A stretch of 64,000 nt of DNA from Aralia elata (lineage: Eukaryota; Streptophyta; Magnoliopsida; Apiales; Araliaceae). Shown here one piece after another: positions 22,325-31,687 of this stretch. Position 1 is the stretch's first letter, and the number at the start of each line of letters is the position of its first letter. The notes below the pieces were generated by a model. It ran no database searches. It was not told where the DNA came from and saw only the letters and a list, made by a program, of their open reading frames with translations. Both the position numbers and the translations under genes were made by a program. The stretch lies in the NCBI GenBank assembly GCA_034770075.1, contig CM068382.1:10558685-10622684 (forward strand). The letters run 5' to 3'.

Positions 22325-22715
22325 CATCATCCCCAATAAATGCAGATGCACCCTCGCCAGTAAGCTAAGTAAGCTGGGACATATCAGTAGTAGCCTGGGT
22401 GCTAGGGATGTACACGTCGAGGGCAGCCGACGAGGTTGGAATCCCTGAATCCTCAGCCCCCATATACTCCTCCCCCCACCCCTGACATCCGCATCATACA
22501 ACTCATATAGCTGATGCCATCCCTCTTTCATGTGATTGTATTCGGGAGGAAAGTCTTGCTTCAACTTGAATATTTTGTCCAAGAGAGATTTTGCGCCCTC
22601 AATCTGTGGAAAAAAAGGGCGAAAATAAGAAGACACATACAAACACATGGGGATAATATCAAAGAGTACAATATAGAACAATTCAAATTAAAAAATAATA
22701 TATTATCTTCTTTAC

Positions 22716-24094
22716 CATGCTAACCATACGATGCTAATTATTTACAGAGCGAGGCTCGTAGGTAGTGTTGGGATCTCCTTCGCGTCGAGGGCGGTGCAGG
22801 TATCGTCGGGTAATTTTGTTGTACCACTTGAAGTACGTATCCATGGGGATAGTGTTTGCAACCTGCTGGACTTGTCCCTTGAATGCTACCATATATAGTT
22901 CCCACTGCTCAATGTACTCCTTCCTCATTTCTCTGTAATCCACTGGCTCAAATGACTGTCTCATGGCCTGTCTCAAAGCATCATGCCTCTCAGCCGGGGA
23001 CGGAATTCCTTGTATATACCCATATTGTCTCATTATCCGGTCAGGCATTTGATACTCGATAATATCAAAATGAATCAATGGGACCCGAGCGGATCCTGCC
23101 ATTCGAGCCTCATAGTTATAGAACCTCCAGTCATCATCCCATTGCTTGTATGGCCGCCATACTACCTCCCACTTGGGTTGCCTATCAAATTCGCCCCGAT
23201 AGAAAGATAGATGGTGATGGGGATCATCCCGCCTATCACCATATTGATGTTTAGCGGAGTATGCCCATGCAGTTGCTCTAGGGAACCAAGTCACCGAATT
23301 TGGCCTAGGGTTAGGCCTTCCAACTAAAAAACGCTCATGTGCCCAAATTTGTAATAAAGTGACACAACCATTGACATAATTACTCCCTTTCTTAGTTGCT
23401 GTGTACAAACCCCGATATAAATATGCCAAACAGGCGGCACCCCATGCATATGTGGCAATCTCAGTTGACTCAACAATAAAATACATATATCTAGGGTGTA
23501 GAGTGTTCTTTGACCTTGTGGGAAATAAAACCGCCCCGCATAGCCAAAGGACGTATGCCTTTGTATATACCCCAACCATAATCCTATCAGCATTGTCTGG
23601 GAGTTTAGAGAAATTTGTATGCAACCATACTAGGGAAATACCACGTCTTTTTTTGACATTGTCCCATTCTGAAACCCACTGAACCCTAAAAATTTCCCTA
23701 AAATAAGTTAAAGGGGCATCAAATGAAGGACAAGTTAAAGGCTTACCCAATACCGGCATGCGAAAAATAAAGTGCACATCCTCCAATGTTATTGTTGTTT
23801 CACCACATTTCATATGAAACGTATTTGTCTCCGGCCGCCATCTCTCAATTAGGGCAGATACAAGACTGGCATCCGTTCTCGTCACTACTGCCGGATAACT
23901 AAACCCTCCAAAGCCCCATCCCTTTAACATTTTTTTTGTAAGCTGGTCAGTTCCCATTTATCATATATTGTTGATGTCGTTTGGGTCGACATCAGTGTAC
24001 CCCTTTCAATCCCATTCCATACATCTTCTGAAACATGATTTTCTTGATCATAAAGGACACTACGATCAATGGGTCCAGGCAGCCAATTGTCCAT
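22716..24094 (-). pseudogene. Plant mobile domain (PMD) region, likely 5' part of a PMD-protease gene
   Basis: From ATG at 24094 the frame reads MDNWLPGPIDRSVLYDQ, typical of the MAIN-like family N-terminus, to a stop in TSLQKKC. An eight-A run (T run 23930-23937) shifts the frame. The other frame then gives the PMD itself (23957-22737), with the diagnostic SALIERWRPETNTFHM and TITLEDVHFIFRMPVLG stretches, a Trp-rich middle and a final EPRSVNN before TAG (22734-22736). After that TAG the same frame stays open to a GT donor (22714-22715). The 112-bp intron 22604-22715 ends TTTTTTCCACAG and joins in phase 0 to the protease region. Thus TAG may be a CAG-to-TAG change in a once continuous PMD-C48 frame. 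Alternatively it is a true PMD stop and the protease was separate. PMD proteins such as MAIN/MAIL1 act in plant silencing and genome stability; the transposon version has no known role. Confidence 0.85.
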
Positions 24095-24714
24095 ATTTAC
24101 CCTACAATATAAACAACAAAAATAAAACTATTATTCAATGTCTAAATATATGCATGGTCAATAATAATACCAACAACATAAAAAAATTCTATCAACTATT
24201 ATTTTCTGACAAAATACCAACAACAATAAAATAGTTAACCCAATTTATACATACATAATACCCAAAAATATACATACTAATCACCTAATTTATACACCTA
24301 ATTTGTATACATAGAACAATAAAACAATAATACCAACATACATAATATCCAAAAATATACACACTAATCACCCAATTTATACACCTAATTTGTATACATA
24401 GAATAATAAAACCATAATACCAAACATTTTCAACATATATAATACCCAAAAAATATACAATCATTCCATCTAATTTGTATACACTCGTACAACAATACCA
24501 AAATTCATACAAAAATAGGACCATGCTTTCATATACAATGCATTACAAAAGAAATTTGCAAAAAAATTAAGTTGAAACAATACTTACTTTGATTTATACT
24601 TGAACTTGAGTCGGTTGACAAAAAGTAGTGGCCAGTCAATTTTCTTCCTCTTTCTTGCAGCAGCAAACCCTTTTCTTTCGATCTGCAACAAACCCTTATT
24701 TAGATCTAACTTCC
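24095..24714. other. Region upstream of the PMD gene inside the MULE, with a tandem repeat
   Basis: About 24245-24490 is a degenerate tandem array with period near 87. The phrases ATACCCAAAAATATAC and TTTGTATACATAGAA recur. The rest is likely promoter and leader of the minus-strand PMD transcript. No other gene is seen. Confidence 0.6.
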
Positions 24715-25126
24715 TGGCCGCTAGAGGGAGTAGCGGCCAGGATAAATCCCCATAATACCCTCGCTTCAATCCAATTTAATTGTCTGGCCGCTAGAGGGAG
24801 TAACGGCCAGTCAAAACGCTGCCGTTTTGACTGGCCGCTACTCCCTCTAGCGGCCTGGTTAAATCTCCACAACACTCCTCGCGCTTAATTCATTTTTTAT
24901 GCTGGCCGCGAGAGGGAGTAGCGACCAGTCAAAACGGTGTCGTGTTGACTGGCCGCTACTCCATCTAGCGGCCAGAATAAAAAATTAATTAATTAATCTC
25001 TGGCCGCTACTCGGAGTAGCGGTCGTGCCCCCCCCCCCCCACAACCATACGATCTTATTTTGGACGGTTGGATCACAGTTAGCCGAAACAGTGCCCGTAA
25101 CTAACGTATTCTGTGGATCATTCCCC
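24714..25126. repeat. Right terminal inverted repeat with hairpin modules
   Basis: It is the reverse complement of the left end, with six or seven TGGCCGCTA-type hairpins and two TCAAAACG/CGTTTTGA linkers. A run of Cs (about 25028-25040) replaces GGGAGGG of the left end. The outermost bases ATTCTGTGGATCATTCCCC are the mirror of the left terminus. Confidence 0.93.
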
Positions 25127-25192
25127 AAGTTTATTTATTTATTTATTTAGTTTTATAACAAATTTTAATTCTAGCTAATTATGTATATTATA

Positions 25193-25539
25193 CTCCGTCC
25201 GTGCCTTAATATAAGTCGTTTTAGAGTTGTGCACAAGTATTAAAAAAATAATTGTATATCATTAAATATAGTATCAATTGTTCATATTGTCCTTAAATTG
25301 AAAAAAAAGAGTGTTATTTATTAGGCAAAAAATAATGAGAGAACCAAAATTATATTTAATATTTAAAATAATATTAAAAATTAAATAATTAATAATTATT
25401 TAAAATTTTTAAACGTCCTGTATTATGAAACAAAAACACTTTTCTAGAACCACTTTTAAGGGAGGGAGAAACTACTCCTTAAGAGGCGCATAAAGAGATT
25501 CAAAGTCGGATTGGGACTGTAAGTTTGGAAAGGAGGGAG
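25193..25539. mobile_element. Stowaway-like MITE, family shared with 39277-39556
   Basis: It begins CTCCGTCCGTGCC after TA (25191-25192) and ends AGGAGGGAG at 25539. The core (AGTTGTGCACAAGTATTAAA, TATCAATTGTTCATATTGTC) matches the 39277 and 9995 copies. The right flank is TC instead of TA, so the right end is rearranged or extended. Confidence 0.7.
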
Positions 25540-25873
25540 TCCATTAGTTTATGTGGTTGGAGTATTAGTTTATGTGGTTGGAGTTTGATCGCATAATGAT
25601 AGATGGGATTGCCTTTCAATTCCGCTTATGCACGCTGACGTCTCTACTAGTACGTCAAGCAGCACTCAATTTATGTGTGTGTATGTGTGTGTGTATATAT
25701 ATATATATATATCACATGGACAATCTGCTCTTCTTGAGATGCAACAATTATTAAAGCTAATCAGTTAAGGAAAAATGAATCTCTTCCTCTCTTTTTCTAT
25801 TTTTTGAATTATTTTTTATATATTTTTTGAATTGACCTTTTTCTTTGAATTATGTTTCATATACGGTGATATA
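25540..25873. other. Spacer with a short GT/AT microsatellite
   Basis: A GTGTGTGTGTATATATATAT tract lies near 25690. No gene is seen. Confidence 0.5.
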
Positions 25874-26124
25874 CTCCTCTCCTTTTTTATATTATTTGAT
25901 TATTATTGGTCTTTTAAAGTTAACTTAAAAGATTTTTAAACTCAAAATTGACATATATTTTTTTAATTTTAATCAATACAATGATGAATATTGTAAATTA
26001 TTTAAAAAGTATTACTCTTTGTAAATTTTATTGTATCACAATTTTTAATGAATAATCTCAATTTTAAGTTTAAAAATATTTTATTTTGACTTTTAAAAAT
26101 TTATATAATTTAAAACGAAAAGAG
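25874..26124. mobile_element. Stowaway-like MITE (family B)
   Basis: It starts CTCCTCTCCTTTTTTATA and ends AAACGAAAAGAG, with TA on both sides (25872-25873 and 26125-26126). The core ATCAATACAATGATGAATAT is shared with the element at 41776-42027. Confidence 0.75.
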
Positions 26125-26686
26125 TATTTTTTTTGGAAAAGCACAAGTACATATACATGCACCAAGAACAAACAAGGCAAATAAACTAAACATTTAAGAG
26201 GCTCTAGTTAGTTTTCGACCAAAAATGAAATATGCCAAAAGTAATGATCTTAATTAAGACAAGGGCAAATTTATTGTGATTGTAATTATTGAGATGTACA
26301 AAGCGAGAGACTAATAGAATACGAAATTAGAATAAAATTTCTGCATGTATTTTTAATATTTTTACATAATTTTTTTTTCACATAAAAACGAGACTAACTT
26401 CATTCTCGTATAAAAGAAAATTACGTGAAAATATAGAAGCAGTGCTCTCTTAAGAATATTGTACTCATTACATGAGGCTGCGACAAATAGCAGGTTTGAG
26501 ACAAGAGAGTGAAGAAACAGTGCTTTGATTTGGGACCTGGCCATAATGCATAGATTTGGGATTCTGTCCATCTTGAAAAACCTTACTTGCTACAAAAGGA
26601 AAATAAAATAAAAAAGTGAAATATAAACTATCTGAACAAAGAGATCATAAGTTTACTTTTTTGAATGTTGAAGGTTAAGTAAATAC

Positions 26687-26819
26687 GAGAATTTGATTGG
26701 TAGCACCGACTAGAATCCAGTCCCTAGTAATAGGTGCTGGGGGTTCGACTATCACCTCTCCCTTCTCATAATTTGTAATAGAATAGCATATCTTAATATT
26801 ACCAACAAAAAAAAAAGTG
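26687..26819 (+). mobile_element. Short tRNA-derived SINE
   Basis: A body of about 130 bp has a pol III A-box-like TTGGTAGCACCGACTAG and a B-box-like GGGTTCGACTATC (26741-26753), and ends in ten As (26807-26816). The direct repeat AAGTAAATAC flanks it (26677-26686 and 26820-26829). These are the marks of a SINE inserted by target-primed reverse transcription. Confidence 0.8.
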
Positions 26820-27367
26820 AAGTAAATACTGTGGATACTTAATATTTGTTCCACAAAGTGAGTTTCGTTCACAAAATTTATAAATTGTAAGAATATTTTT
26901 TTTTGTTTCATGTTTATTAGTAATTTTGTTGAGTATTTAGTCTAATTGCTAGTGATGGCATAAGATAATTAATGAAATTACGATAATAAACTTTATCACT
27001 ACAGAAAAATGAGTGTTATCAAAAATAAATAAATAAAATTCTTTTTGTAAAATAGAAAAAATATCATGTATCAATATTTCTTTTTCACATGACCATTTTT
27101 CTTAATTCTTTCATTTCACCCGGTGCCCTCACCTCTTCTTTCCGAAGGAGTGAATCACCTCAAAGCCAGCAAAAAGTAAATTGTCGGTCATAATCAGGAA
27201 CAAGTTAGATGCATGCATAATAACAAGGGATTGGTGTTGGAATGAATCTACACTAATATTAAGGTGTTATTATTATGTTGGTTAGTTTAACAACGTGTCA
27301 CTTTCTTTCAAATCAATAAGAAAAAGACTCCCACTTTGGGAACAAAGGAGCATGTATAATGTATTAC

Positions 27368-27637
27368 ACTTTTTTTTTTTAAGCCTCACGTTTTGGGACT
27401 CATGTTTTGGAAATACCATAAAAATATATTATCACTGTTATAATATCAATAACTAATTAAGCCTCTCACTCGAAGAATAAAAAATAAACTCACAAGTCAA
27501 ACAAATCAATCTCGCAAAAATGAGGAAACACACGTAAAGAAGGAAATAAACTCACTTAACTGAGAATCGAACCTGAGACTTAAAAATCAGAGTAACTCAA
27601 TTTTAACTATTAAACTAAGAGCTCGTCAGCGTATAAT
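27368..27637 (-). mobile_element. tRNA-derived SINE
   Basis: Read on the minus strand, it has an A-box-like TTAGTTTAATAGTT (27605-27618), a B-box GGTTCGATTCTC (27562-27573) and a poly(A) tail of eleven As (complement of 27370-27380). The 11-bp duplication TAATGTATTAC lies at 27357-27367 and 27638-27648. The family differs from the SINEs at 26687 and 61763. Confidence 0.85.
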
Positions 27638-27648
27638 TAATGTATTAC

Positions 27649-28382
27649 CTCATAAAACAGGTGTGCAAGTTCTCCCGATCCTCTTTTTTTTTTAGTATTA
27701 TTTGATCAACAAAATAAAATTTCATTAAAACCAAAAATAATACAAATATAACAAATCCAAACGATTTGGATTGGTCACAATGGATCACTAAAATCCCAAA
27801 CAATATATAACTCCCAATATGCATAACCAAGATACAATAGCAGTAACAACAAAAATATGCCGAACCCTTGTTGAAAAAATCTGATCCAAAAAAATGCTGA
27901 TCCCATTCCCATCCACCAATTGCTAATTAAGACGATCCTTCAAAATTCAACCCCATCTCAGTAGAAGCCGGAACAAATTCGGAGACCATGCATTATGAAA
28001 CTCTTAGAAGCTCAAATCTTTTCTCTTCTCCAACGAAAATTGCTCCAACATGAATGGCTACGTACCCAGCTATAACCTGATAATTTAATCCTTTGTATTG
28101 CTTCAGCTATTTGGACATGATACTTCACCTGCAACAAATTATAATTATAATTATAATTATATATATACACGGTAACGGTAACAGAATTCTATCGATCTTA
28201 TTTAAGATCACTTCAAATATAAAGTAATTTTACAATTCACTTGACAATAATCTAATCGTATAGATGAATATAAAAAAACATACAAAAATATAAAAACATG
28301 CAAACTTTTATTATAATTTATGATGATTTCAAATAATCAGGAAATAAAATAAAAAGTTTGATTCTAGTGAATAGCATAAAAA
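27649..28382. other. Intergenic DNA downstream of MIR locus 2
   Basis: A stretch at about 27840-28130 is less AT-rich than its surroundings but contains no coherent frame on either strand. It may be a decayed gene or retroelement end. The rest is AT-rich. Confidence 0.35.
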
Positions 28383-28515
28383 AAATTTCTATGCAGGGGA
28401 TATGGCGCCCGCCCATGCACCAATTCAATTAACCTCTCTACATAGCTGGTGATTAAGAGGATAATTGATCTTGATTTGCGTGCGGATGGGCGTCATCTCT
28501 CCTGCGTAGAAAACC
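28383..28515 (-). ncRNA. MIR4376: microRNA precursor, miR4376/miR391 type (locus 2)
   Basis: On the minus strand the 21-nt sequence at 28489-28509 begins TACGCAGGAGAGATGACGCC, identical to locus 1 for the first 20 nt, with only the last base differing. The arm from 28513 pairs with about 28386-28415 with few mismatches. The opposite arm contains GGCGCCATATCCCCTGCATA, which resembles passenger strands of the family. The loop is longer than at locus 1 (about 60 nt). Ahead of it on the minus strand lie TATAAATA (28601-28608) and AAACCACTCC, giving a plausible promoter 65-100 nt upstream. Locus 1 is on the same strand, so the two look like a tandem duplication. Confidence 0.87.
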
Positions 28516-28563
28516 TTCCCATGCTTAAAACTCTTCTTCTGGCTATAATTTCTTAATTTTTCT

Positions 28564-28593
28564 TCCTATAGCCTATAGCCTATAGCCTATAGG
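28564..28593. repeat. Four copies of CCTATAG
   Basis: A 7-bp unit is repeated head to tail between the putative TATA box and the hairpin of MIR locus 2. It is absent at locus 1. Confidence 0.9.
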
Positions 28594-28600
28594 AGTGGTT

Positions 28601-28608
28601 TATTTATA
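28601..28608 (-). promoter_or_regulatory. TATA box for MIR locus 2
   Basis: TATAAATA is read on the minus strand about 90 bases before the precursor arm. A start site would be expected near 28575, inside the small CCTATAG repeat, which leaves a short leader before the hairpin. Confidence 0.6.
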
Positions 28609-28619
28609 AGGGTGTTATT

Positions 28620-29490
28620 TACTGTGTTATCCAAGATGTGGCCCCCATATTGCAGTTGGGGTCTCATTTTCATCATATTTTATGTACTCCACTCATGCGA
28701 AATGTTTTGGGACCTAACATCGAAAACGGTATTGTTATAAATACATAATATATACGTTATCTTGATATACACGATGTATGTGCTTAATTTAATATTTTTT
28801 ATTGTGATATAAAAAAATATTATTTTTTAAAGAAAATATTGTGTTTAAAATAAAATAAAGAGATAATAAAAACAAACGTGATTCAATTATGTGAAAGAGG
28901 TTAGTAAAGATAAAATGGGAGTTATGAAAGATTATGCAAATAAAATATGAGACAAAATTATATTATGCGACATAAAATCATTAAAATAGTGGTTGTAAAA
29001 GGTGGGGCTATATTAATAGAGATCACTAATTATTAATAAATTTTCAGAATATTACTTTTCTGATAAACTAAAATATACTAATAAAATTGTGGTTCAATCT
29101 GATTAAAAATGTTAATCTTAATAAAATAAAATAAAGTTAGTGTCAAATTCTTTTTTAAAACAATGGTTTGTTTTTTTTTACTTGACAAAAGGTAAAAGTT
29201 TTATTTCTGCAAAATAAAACTAAATACACAAGATCTGGATTCAATTTTAGATTGCGAATCCACAAAATTTGGATTGAATTTTAGATTTACATACTTTGCA
29301 AGTATACATCATCATTTTGTGCATTGATTCTTCAAATCAAGTGCTACACAAAAAATCTAGTAATACAAACCACCCCTCCAATTAACAATCAAATCAACAA
29401 GAAAACCCACTAAAAATAAAGACTAACAAATCTATAACCTGCAAATTTACAATTCAAGATTGAAAAATTGTGCCCATCTTCAGTTTAAAT
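28620..29490. other. AT-rich intergenic DNA
   Basis: There are no supported genes or bounded repeats. Confidence 0.4.
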
Positions 29491-29499
29491 CACATGTCA

Positions 29500-29823
29500 T
29501 GCCCAACAAAAATTCAGAACCGGATATGATTTAGAAGAACGGTTATGAGTAAGTCAATTTTACTGATAAAAGCTGCTTGGGGGGTGCGGGGGGCTACGCC
29601 CCCCGTGGTATAGTACTGTGTTATAAGGGCATTATAGGTATTCAGACTATAATGTGGATTAGAGTTAGATAAATACTTTTTATTGTATAACCCTATGTAA
29701 TACGGAAACATATTGAATAAAACAGTAGTTGCTCCCGTGGACGTACCCAAGTTTTGGAGAACCACGTAAATCTCTGTGTTGATTCTTTACTGTCGTGTGC
29801 GTATGTGTGATCCGATTCTAACA
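29500..29823 (+). mobile_element. Copia-type LTR, 3' part or solo LTR remnant
   Basis: The right end reads TGTGTGATCCGATTCTAACA, and just before it lie CAGTAGTTGCTCCCGTGGAC and GAACCACGTAAATC, segments seen at the ends of copia LTRs. A GC-rich hairpin with arms GGGGGG and CCCCCC is at 29580-29602. The left end (TG) could not be placed, so boundaries and completeness are uncertain. Confidence 0.55.
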
Positions 29824-31427
29824 ATAATAATATCAATTAAAAACAATTAAATGCAAGCTCTTTTATAACATACAATTTTAAAAAATAATTTACATGTCGA
29901 CTAATTTATTGTCGGATGTGAATTTTGATTAGACCTGACAATGTAGGTTAAAAACTATTTGGTTAGGTCTTATTAGGTTGGATATATAATTAATTTTTAA
30001 TTTTTATATTATGGGTTGATTTAGTTTTGGACCCGTATTATAAATATGAGTTCAAACTAGTTAATTAGTTTTGGCCCATATTAATTAACTCAACACAATT
30101 TATTTAGTTTTAAACTAGTTAATTAATTATTTTAATCCATATTAGTTAACTAATCCCAATTTATTTAGTTTAAATCATGATTTAACCTTACATTTTAATT
30201 TTCTCTTTCTAAAACCTCTCACTTATAACTCTTTTTACAATTATTTCTCTATTAAATACCGACTTTCAGTCTGATTTTTTTCTCTCTCTATCACTAAAAT
30301 ATGAAAAATGATATATATTGTGAATATTTACATTGACTTTTTGATTGTCAATTACGTAAATAAGTATTAGTGATTATTTTTTTTGAGAGATGTACAATAA
30401 GTGGGGTGCTTATATAATTTCTATCAATCTCATGTATTAATAATCTTTATAATTGTAATTAAACGTAAATTTATTACAATATACAGTTGGACTCCTAAAA
30501 TATTACACCATCTCTCTCTCCAAACAAAGTAAAGTACCCGAAAATAATTTGTAAAGCTAAAGTCAGATTGCTCATAATAACGAATCCATTTAATCAATAA
30601 ATAAAAGCATGAAATCATAATATTGAAGGATGATTATATTTATACTAAATTAAGAGTGGTCCTAATTGTCAATTCGTATATAGCTAGCTGTACGCAACCA
30701 TCAAGATAATTGGTTGATAGATTGTTAAAGATGAGCCTGATGGTTCAGTTTATTCCATTATTATTTACACCGACATCCTCAATTAATGAGATGGGTCTAA
30801 AGAGTGAGAGAAGAAAAAAAAATAGAGAGAGAAAATAAAAAAATTAAAGAGAAAGTTAAAAGGAGTTTTAGAAAGCGAATGAATAAAAAAATTTAGAGAG
30901 AAAAATATTATATAAATAATTTAGTCATGTGAAAGAAAACAAATTAAACAAAATCAGATAAAAAAGAGAAAGGAATGTATAATCAAAGATAATTGAAAAA
31001 ATAAGTTTAATTCATTGGACAATAATAATACTAATCTTAAAATTTGAAAAAAAATGAGTTGAACCATTTGAACTCAAACCACATAAATTATATTAAGTAT
31101 AAATTATGTGGTTTTACTTCTTAAATATAAATATATTATTTTATGTAACCCAAACCAAACCAAATTTACTTATTGTCAGGTCTAATTTTGACTAACATAG
31201 AACTATAAGTGATAAATAGAATAGAAATATGTGAGTCTCTTTTTTACACTCTCATATCACATTTATTCACATGAATATTCAATATACATGAATTTGTTTT
31301 TGTATATATCTACACTCTACGATTTTTAAATAATATATATGCATTCCCTCCGTTTCATAAAATATGTTTGAAATTTTTTTTAAAAATTATCATATAATAG
31401 ATGTATAAAGTATACAATTAAAATATA
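29824..31427. other. AT-rich intergenic DNA with a dispersed repeat
   Basis: At about 30300-30430 a segment (AAATGATATATATTGTGAAT and ATAAGTGGGGTGCTTATATA) is shared with 62120-62260 and 62390-62510. The rest, including repeated TTAGTTTTAAACTAGTTAAT phrases near 30050-30130, shows no gene. Confidence 0.5.
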
Positions 31428-31685
31428 CTCCCTCCGTCCCAAATTAATTGCTCAGTTTTGACTTTTTTAAATCAAATTGACTATTTTTAGAATTAATAAT
31501 TAAGCATATATAAATATATTTCTAAAATTATAAAAAATTGAGGTTAGTAATAAATTATATATACTTTCTTTTGGTTATAATCTCTTCACCTATATTTTAG
31601 CAAAAATAGTAAAAAAACTAGTTTAAAAATGGTCAATTTAACTTTAAAAAGTCAAAACTGAGGAATTAATTTGGGACGGAGGGAG
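31428..31685. mobile_element. Stowaway MITE (family C), intact ends
   Basis: CTCCCTCCGTCCCAAATTAA at the left mirrors the right end (AATTTGGGACGGAGGGAG). TA flanks both sides (31426-31427 and 31686-31687). It is 258 bp. A partial copy lies at about 38461-38672. Confidence 0.92.
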
Positions 31686-31687
31686 TA

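Larger units (their letters stand above)
17262..22603 (-). pseudogene. Ulp1/C48-type cysteine protease of the MULE, broken at several points
   Basis: Three coding pieces can be followed on the minus strand: 22603-22330, 18198-17628 (a solo LTR lies between these two) and 17540-17262. The last intron (17541-17627) has GT/AG ends in phase 0. Across the LTR the pre-insertion frame joins through one CATCA copy. The region has the C48 layout: His in NSHFILLTF, Asp in ILDPLYN and Cys in HYDCGIF (codon 17424-17426). Where the family has the active-site Gln, in RPVxDNHYDC, there is TAG (17442-17444), one C-to-T step from CAG. A run of Gs near 22470 shifts the frame, and another TAG follows in the restored frame near 22365. 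C48 enzymes process SUMO-like proteins. The role in transposons is unknown. It cannot make an active protease here. Confidence 0.85.
13596..25126 (-). mobile_element. 11.5-kb Mutator-like element with FAR1-type transposase, PMD and C48 protease regions
   Basis: The ends are inverted copies starting GGGGAATGATCCACAGAAT and running about 340 bases on the left (13596-13934) and 410 on the right (24715-25126). The 9-bp sequence AAGTTTATT directly flanks both (13587-13595 and 25127-25135), as expected for Mutator transposition. Genes, all on the minus strand: transposase (14158-16500), PMD region (22716-24094) and Ulp1/C48-type protease region (17262-22603, split by a solo LTR at 18199-22324). Without that LTR the element is about 7.4 kb. 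MULEs carrying Ulp1-like proteases are known from plants, and PMD genes are known passengers of plant transposons. Having both beside a full-length transposase is less common. Confidence 0.95.

Noticed and set aside
22304..22681. 125-codon frame as a separate gene
   Set aside because: Its N-terminal part is intron sequence ending TTTTTTCCACAG and its C-terminal part is shifted out of frame at a G run. Only the middle is coding sequence of the protease gene.
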